DNA of 64,000 nt from JANXAZ01 sp964504655. Lineage in GTDB: Bacteria > Pseudomonadota > Alphaproteobacteria > Geminicoccales > Geminicoccaceae. The position numbers and the translations under genes were made by a program. Shown piece by piece: positions 34,453 through 42,983 of the stretch. The stretch is from NCBI GenBank assembly GCA_964504655.1, contig CAZDFD010000004.1:33014-97013 (forward strand), in the 5' to 3' direction. Positions within the stretch are counted from its first letter, which is position 1; each line of letters opens with the position of its first letter. A model generated the notes under the pieces. It did not search any database. It was given only the letters and a program-made list of their open reading frames with translations, and was not told where the DNA came from.

Positions 34453-36775
34453 GCGGCGGCGTCCGCCCGGCCGGCTCGACCGCGACGCTCTCGTAGATCT
34501 CGTCCTCCTGGGCCAGGTGCAGCTCGAGGATGGCCTCGAGCGCGTAGAGCGTGCGGCGCAGCTCGGGCAGGTCCTCGGGCAGCGGTCCCGTGGGCGGGAT
34601 CTCGGCCAGGAGGCGGGCCAGGCGGCGGGCCAGATGCGCGATCTCGCGGTGGGTCCGGCTGATCGGCGCCATCGGGTCGCGGCCGCCGAGCAGGCGGGCG
34701 ATGCGCGGATGCAGCTCGCGCTCGTCGGCCAGCTCGTGCGGCAGCACCTGCCGGCGCAGCTCGGCCTCGACCCGGGCGAGCTCGCCCGCGAGCGCCGCGC
34801 CGTCGCCGTCGCCGAGCCGGTCGGCCAGGGCCCGGATCCGCTCGATCAGGGGCGCCATCGCGCGGTGGTCGGCCTCGAGCTCGCGGATCCGCTCGACCGG
34901 CAGGCCCTGCCCCGGCGGGGCCAGCCCGGCATCGGCGCGGAGCGCGCGCAGGGCGTTCAGGATCACGGCGACGTCGATCGCCTCCTGCACGAGCGCACCG
35001 GCCACCGGCGGCAGCCAGCCGAGCGCCGCCGCGAGCATGCCGAGCCCCGAGAGGGCCATCCCGGCGAGCACCGACTGCAGCGCGATCGCGCGCGTGCGGC
35101 GCGCCACCGCGATCGCGTCGACCAGCCGGTCGAGCCGATCGACCAGGAGCACCACGTCGGCCGCCTCGGCCGCCGCGGCGGCGCCGCGCGCCCCCATCGC
35201 CACCCCGACCTCGGCGGCGGCCAGCGCCGGCGCGTCGTTGATGCCGTCGCCGACCATCACGACCACGCCCTCGGCCCGCTCGCTCCTGACCGCGTCGACC
35301 TTGTCGGCCGGCGTGCGGTCGGCGAGGACGCTGTCGACGCCGAGCGCGGCGGCGATCGCCTCGGCGACGTCGGGACGGTCGCCGCTCAGCATCACGGTGC
35401 GGCGCACGCCGGCACCGCGCAGCGCGCGGAGCGCCCGCGGCGCCTCGCGACGGATCTCGTCGGCGAGCAGCAGCGCGCCCACGAGCTCGCCCTCGACCGC
35501 CACGAACACCGGCGCGGCGCCGTCGCGCTCGGCCCGCCGCACGGTCCGCTCGGCCCAGCTCGTGTGCACCAGGCACCCGTCGGTGTGGCCGAGCCGGCCG
35601 AGCCGCACGCGCCGCCCCTCGACCCGGCCCTCGATCCCCTCGCCGGGCGCCTCGCGGACCTCCTCGGGCAGCCCGAGCTCGAGCCCGCGCGCCCGCGCCG
35701 CGCGCACGATCGCCTCGGCCAGCGGGTGGCTCGAGAGCTGGTCGAGCGAGGCCGCGAGCCGCAGGATCTCGGCCTCGGGGAGGGACCCGCAGCCGGCCAC
35801 GCCGACGAGCCGCGCCCGGCCGGTGGTGAGCGTGCCGGTCTTGTCGAGCACCAGCACCGCGACCCGCGCCAGGGCCTCGAGCGCGCCGCCGGTCTTGAAC
35901 AGCACGCCGCGCCGGGCGGCGGCCGAGATTCCGGCCACGATCGCCACCGGGGCGGCCAGGATGAGCGGGCAGGGGGTGGCGACCACGAGCACCGCGAGTG
36001 CCCGGACCGGATCACCCGAGAAGGCCCAGGCGAGGCCGGCCGCGAGGAGCGTGACCGGCAGGAACAGGAGCGCCCAGCGGTCGGCCAGCCGGACCAGCGG
36101 CGCCTTGCTCGCGCGCGCCGTCTCGACCAGCCGGACGATCGCGGCGTAGGTGCTGGTGGCGGCAGTCGCGCGCGCCTCGAGCGCGAGCGGCGGCCCGGCG
36201 TTCAGCGTGCCGCTCCGCAGCCGCTCGCCGGGCAGCCGTTCGACCGGCAGGGGCTCGCCGGTGAGCGCCGATTCGTCGAGCTGGGCGGGCCCGTCCAGGA
36301 CCACCCCGTCGACCGGCACGGCCGCACCCTGCGCCACCACCAGCCGATCGCCCGGGACGATCGCCTCGACCGGGACGCTCTCGATCCGGCCGTCGCGCTG
36401 GCGCTGCGCGGTGCGCGGCGTGCGGCCGAGCAGGGCCGTGAGCTCGCGCCCGGCGCGCCGTTCGGCGTGCTCTTCGAGCACGTTGCCACCCGTCAGCATC
36501 AGCGCCACGACGACCCCGGCCAGGTGCTCGCCGAGCAGGAGCGCGCCCACCATGGCGAGACCGGCGATGAGATCGACGCCGGTCTCGCCGCGCAGCAGGT
36601 TGCGCACCACCTGGACGGCGAGCAGGAGGAGCGCCGGCAGCATCCCGGCGGCCCAGACGACCGAGGCCGCCTCGGCCCGGCCGTCGAGCCGGAGGCCGAC
36701 CCCGACCGCGAGCGCGCCGGCCGCCGCGAGCAGCGCCAGGCGATGCGGGGTGAGGCCGGAGGGAAGCTCGGGCAT
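34424..36775 (-). CDS. P1B-5-like metal-transporting ATPase with C-terminal hemerythrin domain
   Basis: 783 residues. The N-terminal membrane helices lack an HMA metal-binding domain. The transport motif is TPCP (267-270) in helix 6 instead of CPC. DKTGTLT (Asp311) is the phosphorylation site, and GDGINDAP and HPLAEAI (nucleotide domain) are present. From about residue 640 a hemerythrin-like domain follows with His/Glu ligands (LEADHRAM, LPHELADERELHP, RTHREI, LHLAQEDEIYE) that could bind two irons. TPCP plus a C-terminal hemerythrin is the P1B-5 (Nia) group, implicated in nickel and iron export. Metal choice and sensing are inference. Divergent from the DapA-family gene. Confidence 0.85.
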   Translation of the reverse strand: MPELPSGLTPHRLALLAAAGALAVGVGLRLDGRAEAASVVWAAGMLPALLLLAVQVVRNLLRGETGVDLIAGLAMVGALLLGEHLAGVVVALMLTGGNVLEEHAERRAGRELTALLGRTPRTAQRQRDGRIESVPVEAIVPGDRLVVAQGAAVPVDGVVLDGPAQLDESALTGEPLPVERLPGERLRSGTLNAGPPLALEARATAATSTYAAIVRLVETARASKAPLVRLADRWALLFLPVTLLAAGLAWAFSGDPVRALAVLVVATPCPLILAAPVAIVAGISAAARRGVLFKTGGALEALARVAVLVLDKTGTLTTGRARLVGVAGCGSLPEAEILRLAASLDQLSSHPLAEAIVRAARARGLELGLPEEVREAPGEGIEGRVEGRRVRLGRLGHTDGCLVHTSWAERTVRRAERDGAAPVFVAVEGELVGALLLADEIRREAPRALRALRGAGVRRTVMLSGDRPDVAEAIAAALGVDSVLADRTPADKVDAVRSERAEGVVVMVGDGINDAPALAAAEVGVAMGARGAAAAAEAADVVLLVDRLDRLVDAIAVARRTRAIALQSVLAGMALSGLGMLAAALGWLPPVAGALVQEAIDVAVILNALRALRADAGLAPPGQGLPVERIRELEADHRAMAPLIERIRALADRLGDGDGAALAGELARVEAELRRQVLPHELADERELHPRIARLLGGRDPMAPISRTHREIAHLARRLARLLAEIPPTGPLPEDLPELRRTLYALEAILELHLAQEDEIYESVAVEPAGRTPPLRASARSVP

Positions 36776-36809
36776 CGGCACGGAGGGCCTCCGAAGCGTC
36801 GGTCCGCCG

Positions 36810-36833
36810 CTCCTTGTAATCGTTCCAAGGGAG
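36810..36833. promoter_or_regulatory. Imperfect dyad before the metal ATPase
   Basis: CTCCTTG at 36810-36816 faces CAAGGGAG at 36826-36833 across nine bases, 35 bases from the ATPase start. It could be an operator. Confidence 0.2.
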
Positions 36834-36929
36834 GCGCGGCAGGGTCGCATCGCCGCAGCGCGTCGCGGCCGGCTGCGCCGCTCCTCCGCCTGCGCTAATT
36901 TCGGCGAGACGTGCTCCTGGAGGCGAGGG

Positions 36930-37871
36930 ATGAGCGAGATCCGCCTGCGCGGGATCTGGGCCGCGGTCGTGACGCCGGTCGACCCGGACGGCCAGATCGG
37001 CGTCGAGCGCTACACCCGCCACGCCCGCTGGCTGCTCCGCCAGGGTTGCCACGGGCTCGGCGTGTTCGGCACGACGAGCGAGACCCAGGCCTTCTCGGTC
37101 GGCGAGCGCCAGGCCGCGCTCGAGGCGTTCGTCGCGGCCGGCCTGCCGCCTTCGCGGATGATCGTGGGCGTCGGCTGCTGCGCGCGGGCGGACACGGTGG
37201 CGCTGATCCGCCACGCCCTCGGCCAGGGCGTCACCCGGGTGCTGATGCTGCCGCCCTTCTTCTACAAGAACCTCCCCGACGAGGGCCTGGTCCGCGCCTA
37301 TGCCGAGGTGATCGAGGCGGTCGCCGACCCGCGGCTCGAGCTCTTGTTCTACCACTTCCCGCAGGTCTCGGGCGTGCCGATCCCGCATCCCGTGATCGCC
37401 CGCCTGCTCGAGCGCTATCCGGCCACCATCAAGGGCATCAAGGACAGCTCGGGCGATCTCGCGCACACGCTCTCGCTCGTCCGCGCCTTCCCGGGCCTCG
37501 CGGTCTTCGCCGGCGCCGACCAGCATCTGCTCGAGCTGTTGCAGGCGGGCGGTGCGGGGACGATTTCGGCCGCCGCCAACCTCAACTGCGCCGCCAGCCG
37601 GGCGGTCTTCGACGCCTTCGAGCGCGGCGACACGGCGGCCGCCCAGGCCCGCATGCAACCGGTGGCACTCGGCCGCGAGGCCTTGCAGAAGCGGCCGCTG
37701 ATCCCGGCGATCAAGCACGTCATCGCGGAGGCCCGCCACGACGAGGTCTGGCGGCTGGTCCGCCCGCCCCTGGTCGAGCTCGACCCGGCCGAGGGGGCCC
37801 GGCTCGTGGCCGAGCTCGACGCGATCGGCCTCGGCTACGATCCGGACCTCTACTCGGTGGCCGCCGCCTGA
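36930..37871 (+). CDS. DapA/NAL-family lyase (dihydrodipicolinate synthase-like)
   Basis: 313 residues, class I aldolase-type TIM barrel. Family marks are GLGVFGTTSETQAFSV, the tyrosine in LLFYHFPQVSGVPI, and the Schiff-base lysine in IKGIKDSSGD. The GTTSE motif matches the N-acetylneuraminate lyase/DapA superfamily, but the usual lysine-biosynthesis identity is not certain because the neighbours are not lysine genes. A pyruvate aldolase role in sugar acid or amino acid breakdown is as likely. ATG after GGAGGCGAGGG. Confidence 0.85.
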   Translation: MSEIRLRGIWAAVVTPVDPDGQIGVERYTRHARWLLRQGCHGLGVFGTTSETQAFSVGERQAALEAFVAAGLPPSRMIVGVGCCARADTVALIRHALGQGVTRVLMLPPFFYKNLPDEGLVRAYAEVIEAVADPRLELLFYHFPQVSGVPIPHPVIARLLERYPATIKGIKDSSGDLAHTLSLVRAFPGLAVFAGADQHLLELLQAGGAGTISAAANLNCAASRAVFDAFERGDTAAAQARMQPVALGREALQKRPLIPAIKHVIAEARHDEVWRLVRPPLVELDPAEGARLVAELDAIGLGYDPDLYSVAAA

Positions 37872-37971
37872 GCCCTTGATCCGCGCCCGCGGGCCGGGCG
37901 TATCAGCCAGGGGACGGCCGCAGGGCTGCGGGCCGGCCTCCTCGCCCAAGCCAGCCCGGGCCGACCCCAGG

Positions 37972-38574
37972 ATGCTCGCCAATCCCGTCTCGGAGCCGCC
38001 CGCGGCCGCCCGACCCGCCAGCGGTGCGGCGTTGGTCCTGAACGTCCTGGGCTTTCAGGCCGGCTGGTTCGCCTGCGTGCTCGGCGCCGCCTGGGGCCGG
38101 CCCTGGCTCGGCCCGCTCGTGGCGCTGCCGATCCTCCTCTGGCACCTCCGCGCCGCCGTCCGGCCGGGGCGCGAGGTGCTGCTGCTCGTGGCCGCCGGCG
38201 TCCTCGGCCTCGTCCTCGACAGCGCCCTGGTCCTGGCCGGACGGCTCGCCTTCGCCGAGGGCGTCCTGGTCCCGGGCCTAGCACCCTACTGGATGGTAAC
38301 CCTCTGGGTGCTGTTCGCCACCACCTTCAACCGGAGCCTGCGCTGGCTGCGCGGGCTCCTGCCGCTGGCGGCCCTGCTCGGTGCCGTGGGCGGCCCGCTC
38401 GCCTATCTCGCGGGCGCCCGGCTGGGCGCCGCCGAGGTCCTCGAGCCCGCCTGGCTCGGCCACCTCGCGGTCGCCGCCATATACGCCCTGGCGACGCCGG
38501 CGCTGCTGGCGCTCGCCCGGCGGCTCGACGGCTTCGCGTCCGGTGCGGCGGTCGCAGGCGGCGCCGGGCGATGA
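37972..38574 (+). CDS. DUF2878 membrane protein
   Basis: 200 residues, about five to six hydrophobic helices, with the DUF2878-like stretch VLNVLGFQAGWFACVLGAAW at the N-terminus and YWMVTLWVLFATTFNRSLRW in the middle. Function unknown. It precedes DUF1295 and CFA-synthase-like genes: ATGA overlap with the next gene. Start chosen at ATG 37972; an earlier ATG would give a non-hydrophobic tail that overlaps the upstream gene's region. Confidence 0.82.
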   Translation: MLANPVSEPPAAARPASGAALVLNVLGFQAGWFACVLGAAWGRPWLGPLVALPILLWHLRAAVRPGREVLLLVAAGVLGLVLDSALVLAGRLAFAEGVLVPGLAPYWMVTLWVLFATTFNRSLRWLRGLLPLAALLGAVGGPLAYLAGARLGAAEVLEPAWLGHLAVAAIYALATPALLALARRLDGFASGAAVAGGAGR

Positions 38575-39365
38575 GCTGGTTCCTCGTTCTCGGCTCCGGC
38601 TGGGCGATCGTGGCGCTCGCCATGCTCTGGGCCTGGGACTGGCAGCGCCGCCACCAGGACGCCGGCATCGTCGACGTCTGCTGGTCGGCGGCGATGGGCT
38701 TTCTTGCCCTCTGGTGTGCGGCGCTCGCCGACGGCGACCCGCTCCGCCGCCTCCTGGTGGGCCTCCTGGGCGGCGTCTGGGCCGGCCGTCTCGCCTGGCA
38801 CATCCTGACCGACCGGGTGATCGGCAAGCCCGAGGACGGCCGCTACCAGCGGCTGCGGGCGCACTGGGGCGCGCGCGCCCAGCCGATGTTCCTCCTGTTC
38901 TTCCAGGCCCAGGCGCTGGCCGCAGTGGTCTTCGCGCTGCCCTTCCTCGCGGCCGCCTCGGTGGCGACGCCCCTGCCGGCCGTGGCGGCGGTTCTGGCGG
39001 TCTTGGTCTGGGCGGTCGCGGTCGGCGGCGAGGGCCTGGCCGATCGCCAGCTCGCCGCCTGGCGGGCCGACCCCGCCAACCGCGGCCGCACCTGCCGGCG
39101 GGGGCTCTGGGCCTGGTCGCGCCACCCCAACTACTTCTTCGAGTGGTTCGGCTGGTTCACCTGGCCGCTTGTTGCCTGGGGCGAGCCCTGGGCGGTGGCG
39201 GTGGCGCTGCTCGGCTCGGCTCTGATGCTCGCCACGCTGCTGCGGGGCACCGGCATCCCCTACACCGAGCAGCAGGCGCTGGCCTCGCGCGGCGACGACT
39301 ACCGCCGTTACCAGGCCGAGGTCTCGATGTTCGTTCCCTGGCCGCCCAAGGAGAGCTCCCCTTGA
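38571..39365 (+). CDS. DUF1295 family protein (steroid 5-alpha-reductase-like)
   Basis: 264 residues, about six to seven membrane helices. It carries the family end segment GLWAWSRHPNYFFEWFGW and the IPYTEQQALASRGDDYRRYQ tail, as in isoprenylcysteine methyltransferase/5-alpha reductase relatives. Likely acts on a lipid. ATGA overlap with DUF2878 before it and a TTGA overlap with the methyltransferase after it, so all three are coupled. Confidence 0.87.
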   Translation: MSWFLVLGSGWAIVALAMLWAWDWQRRHQDAGIVDVCWSAAMGFLALWCAALADGDPLRRLLVGLLGGVWAGRLAWHILTDRVIGKPEDGRYQRLRAHWGARAQPMFLLFFQAQALAAVVFALPFLAAASVATPLPAVAAVLAVLVWAVAVGGEGLADRQLAAWRADPANRGRTCRRGLWAWSRHPNYFFEWFGWFTWPLVAWGEPWAVAVALLGSALMLATLLRGTGIPYTEQQALASRGDDYRRYQAEVSMFVPWPPKESSP

Positions 39366-40378
39366 AGAGTGCCATCGAGCTGGCCGAGAGCGGCCTCCTG
39401 CCGGACCTGATGATCCGCGCCGGCATCCGCCGCATGCTCGCCAGGCGGCTCGAGGAGGAGGCGGCGGCCCTGCCCGAGCGGGCGCGCTGGCGGGCCGGTC
39501 TCGCCGAGGCGCCGCTGACCGTCCACGCCGACGCCGCCAACGCCCAGCACTACGAGGTCCCGGCGGCGCTGTTCGAGCGGATGCTCGGCCCGCGGCTCAA
39601 ATACAGCTCCTGCCTCTGGCCCGAGGGCGTCGCCACGCTCGCCGCCGCCGAGGAGGCGATGCTCGCCCTCGCCGCCGAGCGCGCCGGCGTCGCCGACGGC
39701 CAGCGCATCCTCGAGCTCGGCTGCGGTTGGGGCTCGCTCTGCCTCTATCTGGCCGAGCGGTTCCCGAACGCTCGGATCACGGCCCTTTCCAACTCGAGGA
39801 GCCAGCGCGCCTTCATCGAGGCGCGGGCGGCCCGGCTCGGCCTCGCCAATCTCGAGGTGGTGACCGAGGACATCGCCCGCTTCGACACGGCAGAGCGCTT
39901 CGATCGCGTGGTCTCGGTCGAGATGATGGAGCATGTCCGCAACCACGCGCTCTTGATGCGGCGGATCGCCGGCTGGCTCGAGCCGGGCGGGGCGCTGTTC
40001 GTGCACGTCTTCGCGCACCGACGCTTCGCCTACCCGTTCGAGGACGAGGGCCCGGCCACCTGGATGGCGCGCCACTTCTTCACCGGCGGGCTGATGCCGT
40101 CGGTCGACCTGATCCCCTCGGCCGCCGGCCCGCTCGGCCACGAGGAGACCTGGCTCGTCGACGGCCGCCACTACCAGCGCACGCTGGAGGCCTGGCTCGT
40201 CAACCTCGATGCGGCGCGCGCGGCGGTCCTGCCGGTGCTGGCCGAGGTCCATGGCGGGGCGGCGCGGCTCTGGCTGCAGCGCTGGCGGATCTTCCTCATG
40301 GCCTGCGCCGAGCTGTTCGGCTTCCGTGACGGCCAGGAGTGGCTCGTGGCCCACTACCGGTTCCGCGCCCCGGGCTGA
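39362..40378 (+). CDS. Cyclopropane-fatty-acid-synthase-like SAM methyltransferase
   Basis: 338 residues. SAM site ILELGCGWGSLCLYLAER; CFA-type blocks AQHYEVPAALFERMLGP, YSSCLWP, and VEMMEHVRNHALLM. Shorter than classical CFA synthase (about 380), because the N-terminal domain is reduced. The TTG start (39362) overlaps the DUF1295 stop and has AAGGAG upstream; no ATG or GTG is well placed. It would methylate unsaturated fatty acyl chains in the membrane. Joined with DUF2878 and DUF1295 in one operon, which hints at a modified lipid rather than a simple cyclopropane. Confidence 0.87.
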   Translation: MKSAIELAESGLLPDLMIRAGIRRMLARRLEEEAAALPERARWRAGLAEAPLTVHADAANAQHYEVPAALFERMLGPRLKYSSCLWPEGVATLAAAEEAMLALAAERAGVADGQRILELGCGWGSLCLYLAERFPNARITALSNSRSQRAFIEARAARLGLANLEVVTEDIARFDTAERFDRVVSVEMMEHVRNHALLMRRIAGWLEPGGALFVHVFAHRRFAYPFEDEGPATWMARHFFTGGLMPSVDLIPSAAGPLGHEETWLVDGRHYQRTLEAWLVNLDAARAAVLPVLAEVHGGAARLWLQRWRIFLMACAELFGFRDGQEWLVAHYRFRAPG

Positions 40379-40459
40379 GCCGGCCCGCGTCGCCGAGGCT
40401 TGCCGGCCCGTCCGCGGCTGCGGCAAGAGCCCGCCGACCGCCGCCACGGAGCCCGCCCG

Positions 40460-41428
40460 ATGACCAACCTCTCCCCGGCCCCGCGCACCGGTCTCGCGCA
40501 CGTCGCCTACCGGCTCGGCGAGCGGGCCGTGGCGCGCGGCCTCGGCTGGCCGCTCGCCGAGCTGCGCGACCGCGCGGCACTCGACGCCGCGATCGACGGG
40601 CTCGAGGTGCTCGTGGTCTCGGGCCTCTGGCGCAACGAGCTCCTCGACCGGGCGCCGCAGCTCCGGCTGATCCAGTCGATCAGCGCCGGCACCGACCAGT
40701 ACGACAAGGAGCGGCTGCGGGCGCGCGGCGTGCGCCTGGCGAGCGCCGCGGGCGTCAACGCGAACGCCGTGGCCGAGCACGCGCTGGCGCTCCTCCTGGC
40801 GCTGACCCGGCGACTGCCCGAGGCGGTCGCGAACCAGGAACGCCGGCACTGGCGCGGCATGCTCGGCGATCTGGCGCTCCGCGAGCAGGAACTTTCCGGC
40901 AAGACGCTGGTCCTGGTCGGGCTCGGGCGGATCGGCAACCGGATCGCCGAGCTCGCGCGGGCCTTCGGCATGCGCGTCCTGGCGGTCCGCCGCGAGCCGA
41001 GCGCGGGCGCCGGGGCGGCCACGGCCGTGCACGGCCTGGGCGAGCTCGAGCGGCTCGCCGCCCGGGCGGACGTGCTCCTGCTCGCCTGCCCGCTCACCCC
41101 GCAGACCGAGGGGCTGGTCGGCCGCGAGCTGCTCGCCCGGCTTCCTTCGGGCGCGCTCTTCGTCAACGTCGCCCGCGGCCGTTGCGTCGACGAGGCGGCG
41201 CTCCTGGAGGCGCTCGCCTCGGGCCGGCTCGCCGGTGCCGCGATCGACGTCACCTGCGAGGAGCCGTTGCCTGCGACCTCGCCGCTCTGGCAGGCACCCA
41301 ACCTCCTCCTGACCCCGCACACCGCCGGCGAGACCCGCTCTTACGAGGACCGCGTGCTCGACCTCCTGGTCGAGAACGTGGCCCGGCTCGCCCGCGGGGA
41401 GGAGCGGCTCGTCAACGAGGTGGTCTGA
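40460..41428 (+). CDS. D-isomer-specific 2-hydroxyacid dehydrogenase
   Basis: 322 residues. NAD-binding motif VGLGRIGNRIAELARAFGM, then NVARGRCVDEAALL with the substrate arginine, the glutamate in DVTCEEPLP and the catalytic histidine in LTPHTAGET, the R-E-H set of the family. Reduces or oxidises a 2-keto/2-hydroxy acid. The substrate is open (glyoxylate, phosphoglycerate or sugar acids). ATG 40460 follows a GGAG at 12 bases, weak. Converges on the aminotransferase gene 15 bases away. Confidence 0.88.
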   Translation: MTNLSPAPRTGLAHVAYRLGERAVARGLGWPLAELRDRAALDAAIDGLEVLVVSGLWRNELLDRAPQLRLIQSISAGTDQYDKERLRARGVRLASAAGVNANAVAEHALALLLALTRRLPEAVANQERRHWRGMLGDLALREQELSGKTLVLVGLGRIGNRIAELARAFGMRVLAVRREPSAGAGAATAVHGLGELERLAARADVLLLACPLTPQTEGLVGRELLARLPSGALFVNVARGRCVDEAALLEALASGRLAGAAIDVTCEEPLPATSPLWQAPNLLLTPHTAGETRSYEDRVLDLLVENVARLARGEERLVNEVV

Positions 41429-41443
41429 GCCGGCCGGCGGCCC

Positions 41444-42826
41444 TCAGGCGGCCATCGGCATCGCCGGCAGGGCGGCGTCGAGGCCGCGCTCGAGCCGGTC
41501 GAACAGCTCGTCGATCTCGCCCTCCTTGATGATCAAGGGCGGGCAGATGCCGACCACGTCGCCCGGCAAGGGCCTGAGGATCAGCCCCTGCTCCTGGCAA
41601 CGCTGGGTGATCTGCGCCGCGGCCTTGGCGGCGAGCGGGAACTGCTCCTTGGTGCGCTTGTCCTTGACGATCTCGAGCCCGCCCAGGAGCCCGATGCCGC
41701 GCGCCTCGCCCACGAGCGGATGCGCGGCCAGCCGGGCGAGCCGCGCCTGGAAGCGCGGCGCCACGGCGCGGACGTGATCGAGGATCCGGTCGCTCTCGTA
41801 GATCTTGAGGGTCTCGACCGCCACCGCGGCCGCGACCGGGTGGCCGCCATAGGTGTAGCCCATGCCGAGCACGCCGAGCTTGGCCGACTGCTCGGCGATC
41901 ACGTCGTAGAAGGCGCGGCTCATCAGGACGGCCGCGATCGGCAGGTAGGCCGAGGAGAGCTGCTTGGCGCAGACCATGAGATCGGGGCGGATGGCGAAGG
42001 TGTCGCAGCCCCACATGTTGCCGGTGCGGCAGAAGCCGTTGATGACCTCGTCGGCGACGAACAGCACGTCGTGCTTCTGGAGGACCTTCTGGACCTTCTC
42101 GAAGTACCCGGCGGGCGGGACCACGACGCCGCCCGCGCCCATCACCGGCTCGGCGAAGAAGGCCGCCACGGTCTCCGGGCCGAGCGCGCGGATCAGCGTG
42201 TCGACCTCCTCGGCGAGACGGCTGGCGAACGCCTCCTCGCTCTCGCCCGGCATCCCGTCGCGATAGTGCGAGGGGCAGGTCACGTGGAAGAACCGGTCCG
42301 ACATCGGCAGGTCGAACCCGGAGCGGGCGTAGGCCAGACCCGTCAGGTGGCCGCCCGCGAGCGTGATGCCGTGATAGGCGCGCCGGCGGGCGATGATCCG
42401 CTTCTTCTCCGGCCGGCCGCGGGCGTTGTTGTGGTACCAGATGAGCTTGATCGCGGTGTCGATCGCCTCCGAGCCCGAATTGACGAAGAACACCTTGGCG
42501 AGCGGCTCGGGCGCCAGCTCGACCAGCCGTTCGGCCAGCTCGATCACGGGCTCGCTCGAACGGTGCGCGAAGACGTGGGTGTAGGGCATGCGCTCCATCT
42601 GCCGGCGCGCCGCCTCGGCCAGCCGCCGCTCGGAGAAGCCGAGCGCCGCGCACCACAGACCCGACAGCCCCTCGATGTAGCGCCTGCCGTCGTCGTCCAG
42701 GACCCAGATGCCGTCGCCGCCGCTGATCACCAGCGGGCCCTGCTGCTCGTGCGCGCGCAGGTTGGTGTAGGGGTGGACGACGAACGCCTTGTCGCGTGCC
42801 TGCAGCGAGTTCGGTGCCTGGCTCAT
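41444..42826 (-). CDS. Class III aminotransferase (omega-amino acid:pyruvate type)
   Basis: 460 residues, fold-type I. NSGSEAIDTAIKLIWYHNN gives the PLP-phosphate region, RRAYHGIT the ring-stacking residue, FVADEVINGFCRTG the PLP aspartate and VCAKQLSSAYLP the lysine. YTYGGHPVAAAVA is typical. It transfers the amino group from an omega-amino acid or amine, such as beta-alanine or putrescine, to pyruvate. ATG 42826 with AGGAG-like context; an upstream start at 42949 would run through the divergent palindrome. Divergent from ferrochelatase. Confidence 0.9.
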   Translation of the reverse strand: MSQAPNSLQARDKAFVVHPYTNLRAHEQQGPLVISGGDGIWVLDDDGRRYIEGLSGLWCAALGFSERRLAEAARRQMERMPYTHVFAHRSSEPVIELAERLVELAPEPLAKVFFVNSGSEAIDTAIKLIWYHNNARGRPEKKRIIARRRAYHGITLAGGHLTGLAYARSGFDLPMSDRFFHVTCPSHYRDGMPGESEEAFASRLAEEVDTLIRALGPETVAAFFAEPVMGAGGVVVPPAGYFEKVQKVLQKHDVLFVADEVINGFCRTGNMWGCDTFAIRPDLMVCAKQLSSAYLPIAAVLMSRAFYDVIAEQSAKLGVLGMGYTYGGHPVAAAVAVETLKIYESDRILDHVRAVAPRFQARLARLAAHPLVGEARGIGLLGGLEIVKDKRTKEQFPLAAKAAAQITQRCQEQGLILRPLPGDVVGICPPLIIKEGEIDELFDRLERGLDAALPAMPMAA

Positions 42827-42939
42827 GGAACTCTCCGTGCAGCCGGCCGGACTCCTGCCGCACCGGCCTGCAGCCGGCACTCTAGGATGCCGCGTCGGGC
42901 TCGTCCACGGACCGCCGGGCGCGGCTGCCCGGCGGCCGG

Positions 42940-42965
42940 ATGACAGCACCGGCCGGCGCTGTCAT
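42940..42965. promoter_or_regulatory. 26-bp near-perfect palindrome upstream of ferrochelatase
   Basis: ATGACAGC (42940-42947) and GCTGTCAT (42958-42965) surround a ten-base centre in which CCGGCCGG is also palindromic; only one pair mismatches over 26 bases. It lies in the 157-base space between the class III aminotransferase and hemH, 18 bases before the hemH start, so it probably controls hemH or both genes. Confidence 0.5.
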
Positions 42966-42983
42966 GCTGGGGGGAAGCGGATC

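Noticed and set aside
36930..37871. Lysine-pathway dapA
   Set aside because: DapA superfamily includes many pyruvate lyases; no lysine genes nearby and the identity is not certain.
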